From contig NC_089459.1 of NCBI RefSeq assembly GCF_026210795.1, positions 992,001-1,056,000 on the forward strand: a stretch of DNA of 64,000 nt. The letters are read 5' to 3'. Under the pieces are notes generated by a model. It saw only the letters and a program-made list of their open reading frames with translations. It was not told the DNA's origin and searched no databases. The translations under genes were made by a program, and so were the position numbers. The DNA comes from Rhizophagus irregularis. Its lineage: Eukaryota > Glomeromycota > Glomeromycetes > Glomerales > Glomeraceae. Positions 60,081-64,000 of the stretch are shown one piece after another (position 1 is the first letter of the stretch; each line of letters opens with the position of its first letter).

Positions 60081-62860
60081 TATTTTTAAATGAATGTGAA
60101 ATCAAAGTGAAGGAATAAAGGATTGGCGAAAGGAGAGGAGTTGGTAAGAAGGGATATGAAATGGAATAGATGAAAATTTGATGTCGAATATTTTCTTTTA
60201 TTATATATTTATTATCTGTTACGCGATTGCGATTTTGTAATAAATAAATAATGTAATACAATGGATTAGATTAGCAAAACAATACCTTTTTATTTAGTTG
60301 CTGCATCCTATAATTTATTGGCATTTTTACTTTTTGGTAAATAGAACTAAATCTTGCTACATTGCTATTGTCCAGTCTTTACGTAGCATATATTTTTATA
60401 CGCATAAATGATTATATTTTGAAAAATCTTATTTTTTGTGTGACGAAAACAAAATTTGTCTCGTATTACTTATTCGCTCTATTTTAATAATTAAACGATA
60501 TCCAAATGTTATTGTTTCCGAAAGAATATTCGAGTTTAGAAAAAAAATTTATCTTTCAATCTAAATCTCCTTGTCTACTATGTTACTCAAAAAATCATCC
60601 AACTGCTCGAAACAAATAATATAGCTAAATTAATTAATTTCCAAATGGAATTAAAATAATATGCATGTATGTATGTAGAGCCTGGAACACAATAAGCAGC
60701 GTCAGTGTCACCTAGTAACTTTTATTATCATGCCATCAGTAAATCTAAATTTTGCAAAATAAACTTAATTAATAATATTTATTAAATGCATGCAAGATTT
60801 AATATTAATTGCATGTGTAATTAGACTTGCTCAAATTTGTCGATAATATGCCGAGAACACGGTAAAACTTTGTCGTATTGACACATAATAGGATCATACC
60901 TAAAAAAAAATGAAGGGGACGTTCTAAAGATCTGCAATTCCGACAAGCCAATACTTATTTTTTTTTCGTTCTAGGATCACAGAAGATAGGCAACATAAAT
61001 TTTTGGCAGGACTAACGTTATTAATTTACTATATCTATGTACAGTATAACTAATAAGTAAAACTTTCTCAAGATTTTTGGCAAACTGGTATGAGAGTGTA
61101 CGTTTTTACTATACTATAGTTATAAACAACACTTGGACTTACACCTTTAAGGCATGATGGTAAGAGAATAATTTTATCGTTTCTCTTGTTAACAAGTGTT
61201 ATACATATATATCAGTTATATACATATATATTATATTTACCTTTGACAAATGCACCCTTTAGTCCGGTCCCAAGCTTGTATGTTTTATAATTACTATAAA
61301 TGCACTATTTAAAAATTATGTATACGTTACTGTAACTAAAAATCTACATAAGTAAAACTTAAAATTAGAAAAAGAGAAATTTATAATTTTCCTACAAGAT
61401 AATTCACAAATAAATATTACAAATTCTGCAAAAATGATATGAATTTTATAATTAATTGTAATGTACAGTACTGTAAAAATATGAACCATTTTAAATTTAA
61501 ATATTCAATTATTGATATGTTAAAAAAACAAAAAATACACAATGCAGTAATGTACAATCGTACACACTTATTTTATTTTCTTGTAATTACGTTTAAGTTT
61601 TTAGGGAATGATTACGCTAAAGAAAAGGATATTAATAAAATTAACTCGAGCCAGAATTATAAACTTGACATTCTATATCTGATATCGTACAGTAATATGG
61701 CAATGTAGTTTTATGCGACAAGTAAAGATGATCTACGAACAAATGTTAGATGAGGTATTCTTCCAAATAGAGAATTAAAAGCACTACGATTGTTGAGAAA
61801 TCAATGCATGTGAAGACAATGTAAAGTTGAATTATTTCTTGTGGTGGTTTAATTTAGTTTACTTAATAACTAATAACTTAAATCACAATGAAATTAATAT
61901 ACCGGTACTTTGTAGGAATACATCAATTCTATAAAACAATAAAATTTCGTAGGTTTTTAGTATATTTAAGAATTTTTTTATGTTAATTAATGATTATATG
62001 CTAATATATATTTATTTTTTTATGTACTGTATTCTTCAGATTAAAAATGGTATTATTTAGTCAACAACGCCAATTATTTCAAATTTAAGCATTTAATCAA
62101 TATTAATAATACTTTTTAAAGTTATTAGAAAATTAGCGGATGATTGCGGTTAACTGCGTATGAACGAAATTATAATGTACCCGGATATGACATGCGGTTA
62201 AAAAATTTTAATTCGCTTAATTCCGGCCAATTGCGGCATGTTCCATTATTCCATACAAAATATTCCTCAATTTTTTTAAATAGGGGAGTATTTTAGTCGT
62301 ATTTATCTCTGCGTAAAGGTTTCACAAAAGTTTCACAGTCGATGCGGGGGTTCATTTAGTTACTTTTTGTGCTCCAGAAACTATTCCTTAGTTATATATG
62401 AATATATGACATAGTTATTACTAATTGCTTTGTTCTTGTTTTGTTTGCGAGTTTTTTTTTATATTTTATGTGGTATTCTTTGTCCTTTGTTATAATTTTT
62501 ATTATAAAGTGAAAGAAGGGTAAAAATGGATGTAATAAAAGATATTGGAAATAGTGGGTTTCAAGGGAGAAATAAAGCATGAAAAAAGTAATGCCTGCCC
62601 GGTAATAATTCCGACTTATCATGACATTAACGATGTTCTTTGAAATGTAAATCTGGGAATAATATACATGTGAATGGCTAGTTAACAATCGGAAAAAACG
62701 GTCCGTGGCGCGCAGACTGCGTTGTATGTCATTTTTTGTAGATCATTTTATTTTCATTTATAAAACCTGTAATACAAAATACATAAACACTAAAATATTT
62801 TTTTATTTTTTTTTTCCTCCATTGAATTTATTAATCCCTTTTTATTTAAAGATAATTAAA
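60081..62860. other. Gene-free stretch, 2.8 kb
   Basis: No gene supported. TAATTCCGGCC near 62219-62230 is another copy of the dispersed terminus-like word. A TTTATAAAAC at about 62758 may be the TATA element of kinase K5. Confidence 0.4.
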
Positions 62861-64000
62861 ATGAACCCAACAGAAGAATCAAAGTTTAAAATTTGTACAC
62901 AATGTAATAAAAAAGTGATAAGTTTTCCAAATAACTTTTGTAGGAAACAATTTCTTTCATCAATTGATAATGAGACAAGTGGAAATATCAATTTAGATGA
63001 ATTTATTAAAAAAACTCAATTAAATTCAAAATTCTGTGATGATTTTATTGAATGGATACCGTATTCAAATTTTGAGAATATAAAATATTTAACAAGTGGT
63101 GGAAATTCAAAGATTTATTTTGGAAATTGGTTATTAAACAAGTCTTTGGCTTCAATGTCATCGCTTAATGTCGTCCTAAAAGTTATTAGAATTAGTGATT
63201 CTCTAAAAGAGGTAAAATATGTTAATAATAGATTTATATTAATTATATAATTAAATTTGGTTAATTCAATCATTTAGCTTAAAATTCATCATAAATGTCG
63301 TGGTCAAAACATTATACCATTTTATGGAATAACGAAAGCACCTGAAGAGGATGAATATGCTATGGTCATACAATGTGCGAAATATGGAGATTTACGAAAT
63401 TATATTCGTAAATTTTTTTCAAGCTTAAATTGGACCGACAAAGCAAATATTCTTATTAAAGTTTCAAAAGCTTTAAATTTTCTTCATCAAATGAATTTAT
63501 TTCATAAAGATATTCATTGTAAAAATATTTTAGTAGATGAAGAACATAGAGTTTTAATAAATGATTTTGGACTTTGTCAATCTAGTGATTCGGAAATAGG
63601 TAAATGTATCATGTAATGCTGTAATACTTATCAATATATATATTAATCTAATTAAATAACTAACACATTTATGTATACAATACATTAAAAAGTTCCAAAT
63701 ATTCTTCAAGGAGTTTTACCCTATATCGCTCCTGAAGTTCTAAGACGTAAATCATATACAAAACAATCAGAAGTATATAGTATAAGCATGATCATGTGGG
63801 AATTAACTTCAAAGAAACCACCATTTTCGGATTGGTTTCATGACGTAGAACTTGCACTCGCAATTCTTGATGGAATGAGGCCTGATATTGTTGAAGGAAC
63901 ACCCGAATTTTATGTTGATATTATGAAACAATGTTGGGACCCTGATCCATCACAAAGACCTGATGCTACCCTTTTGCCAAAAATATTTGAAAAAATGATG
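62861..64000 (+). CDS. TKL-type protein kinase K5, 3' end outside the window
   Basis: Exons 62861-63211, 63278-63599 and 63693 onward, at the same positions and phases (0, then 1) as K1, K2 and K3. The start at 62861 follows the family pattern (MNPTEESKFKICTQCNKKV with C-x2-C). Kinase marks: SGGNSKIYFG, VVLKVI, FHKDIHCKN, INDFGL, APE, and the C-lobe MIMWELTSKKPPFSD and CWDPDPSQRPDA. Likely an active kinase. The window ends inside the third exon, at the place where its paralogs begin their variable phase 1-1 tails, so whether it has microexons cannot be seen. Confidence 0.9.

Noticed and set aside
61439-61708. 89-residue frame rich in Asn, Ile and Lys
   Set aside because: Composition equals the A+T-rich background and no conserved motif or regulatory context is visible.

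Overview
The window looks like nuclear DNA of an arbuscular mycorrhizal fungus, most likely Rhizophagus or a close relative in the Glomeromycotina. The reasons are very high A+T, short introns (about 60-120 nt) with GTAAGT donors and TACTAAC-like branch points, an expanded tyrosine-kinase-like (TKL) family with CxxC N-termini, a MATA_HMG-type HMG-box gene, secreted S8 subtilases, and many small DNA transposons. The assignment rests on recognised families and was not checked by a search. All exon models were built by eye from splice signals and reading frame.

Layout. 1-4.3 kb: a decayed, internally deleted kinase locus (K0, 1294-2759, -) and a decayed SCA7-domain gene copy. 5.0-8.0 kb: kinase K1 (-). 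9.5-10.1 kb: two small unknown ORFs (+). 11.0-13.5 kb: kinase pseudogene K4 (+), broken by a 308-bp MITE. 15.1-15.6 kb: a foldback element. 16.0-21.0 kb: kinase K2 (-), whose 3' half is a tandem array of microexons. 21.6-22.5 kb: an SCA7 (Sgf73/ataxin-7 type) gene (-). 25.9-26.8 kb: an HMG-box gene (+). 28.9-34.0 kb: kinase K3 (+), carrying a 3.2-kb exon of six repeated domains. 39.2-40.8, 50.0-51.7 and 58.3-60.1 kb: three paralogous S8 proteases. Between them lie a reverse-transcriptase relic, a TA-flanked MITE, a hAT-type MITE and a 2.6-kb DNA transposon with a decayed transposase. 62.9-64.0 kb: the 5' part of kinase K5 (+), cut by the window end.

The most unusual feature is the C-terminal part of the kinase genes. 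After the kinase domain every exon I could place in K1, K2, K3 and the tail of K4 is a phase 1-1 exon with a length divisible by three. The one exception is a damaged 40-nt exon in K1. In K2, about 27 candidate exons of only 3, 6 or 9 nt follow one another, 24 of them in a tandem repeat with a unit of about 105 bp. Each unit carries a TACTAAC-like branch point, a TTTATAG acceptor, a variable triplet and a GTAAGTTTA donor. Joined in order, the microexons of K2 and (independently) of K1 keep the reading frame open into a conserved last pair of exons and a stop. I interpret this as a duplication-driven microexon cassette array that builds variable acidic tails on signalling kinases. The splicing itself is inferred and needs transcript data.

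The kinases, the SCA7 gene and their flanks have been copied repeatedly within the window, so the left 22 kb is best read as one segmentally duplicated cluster.
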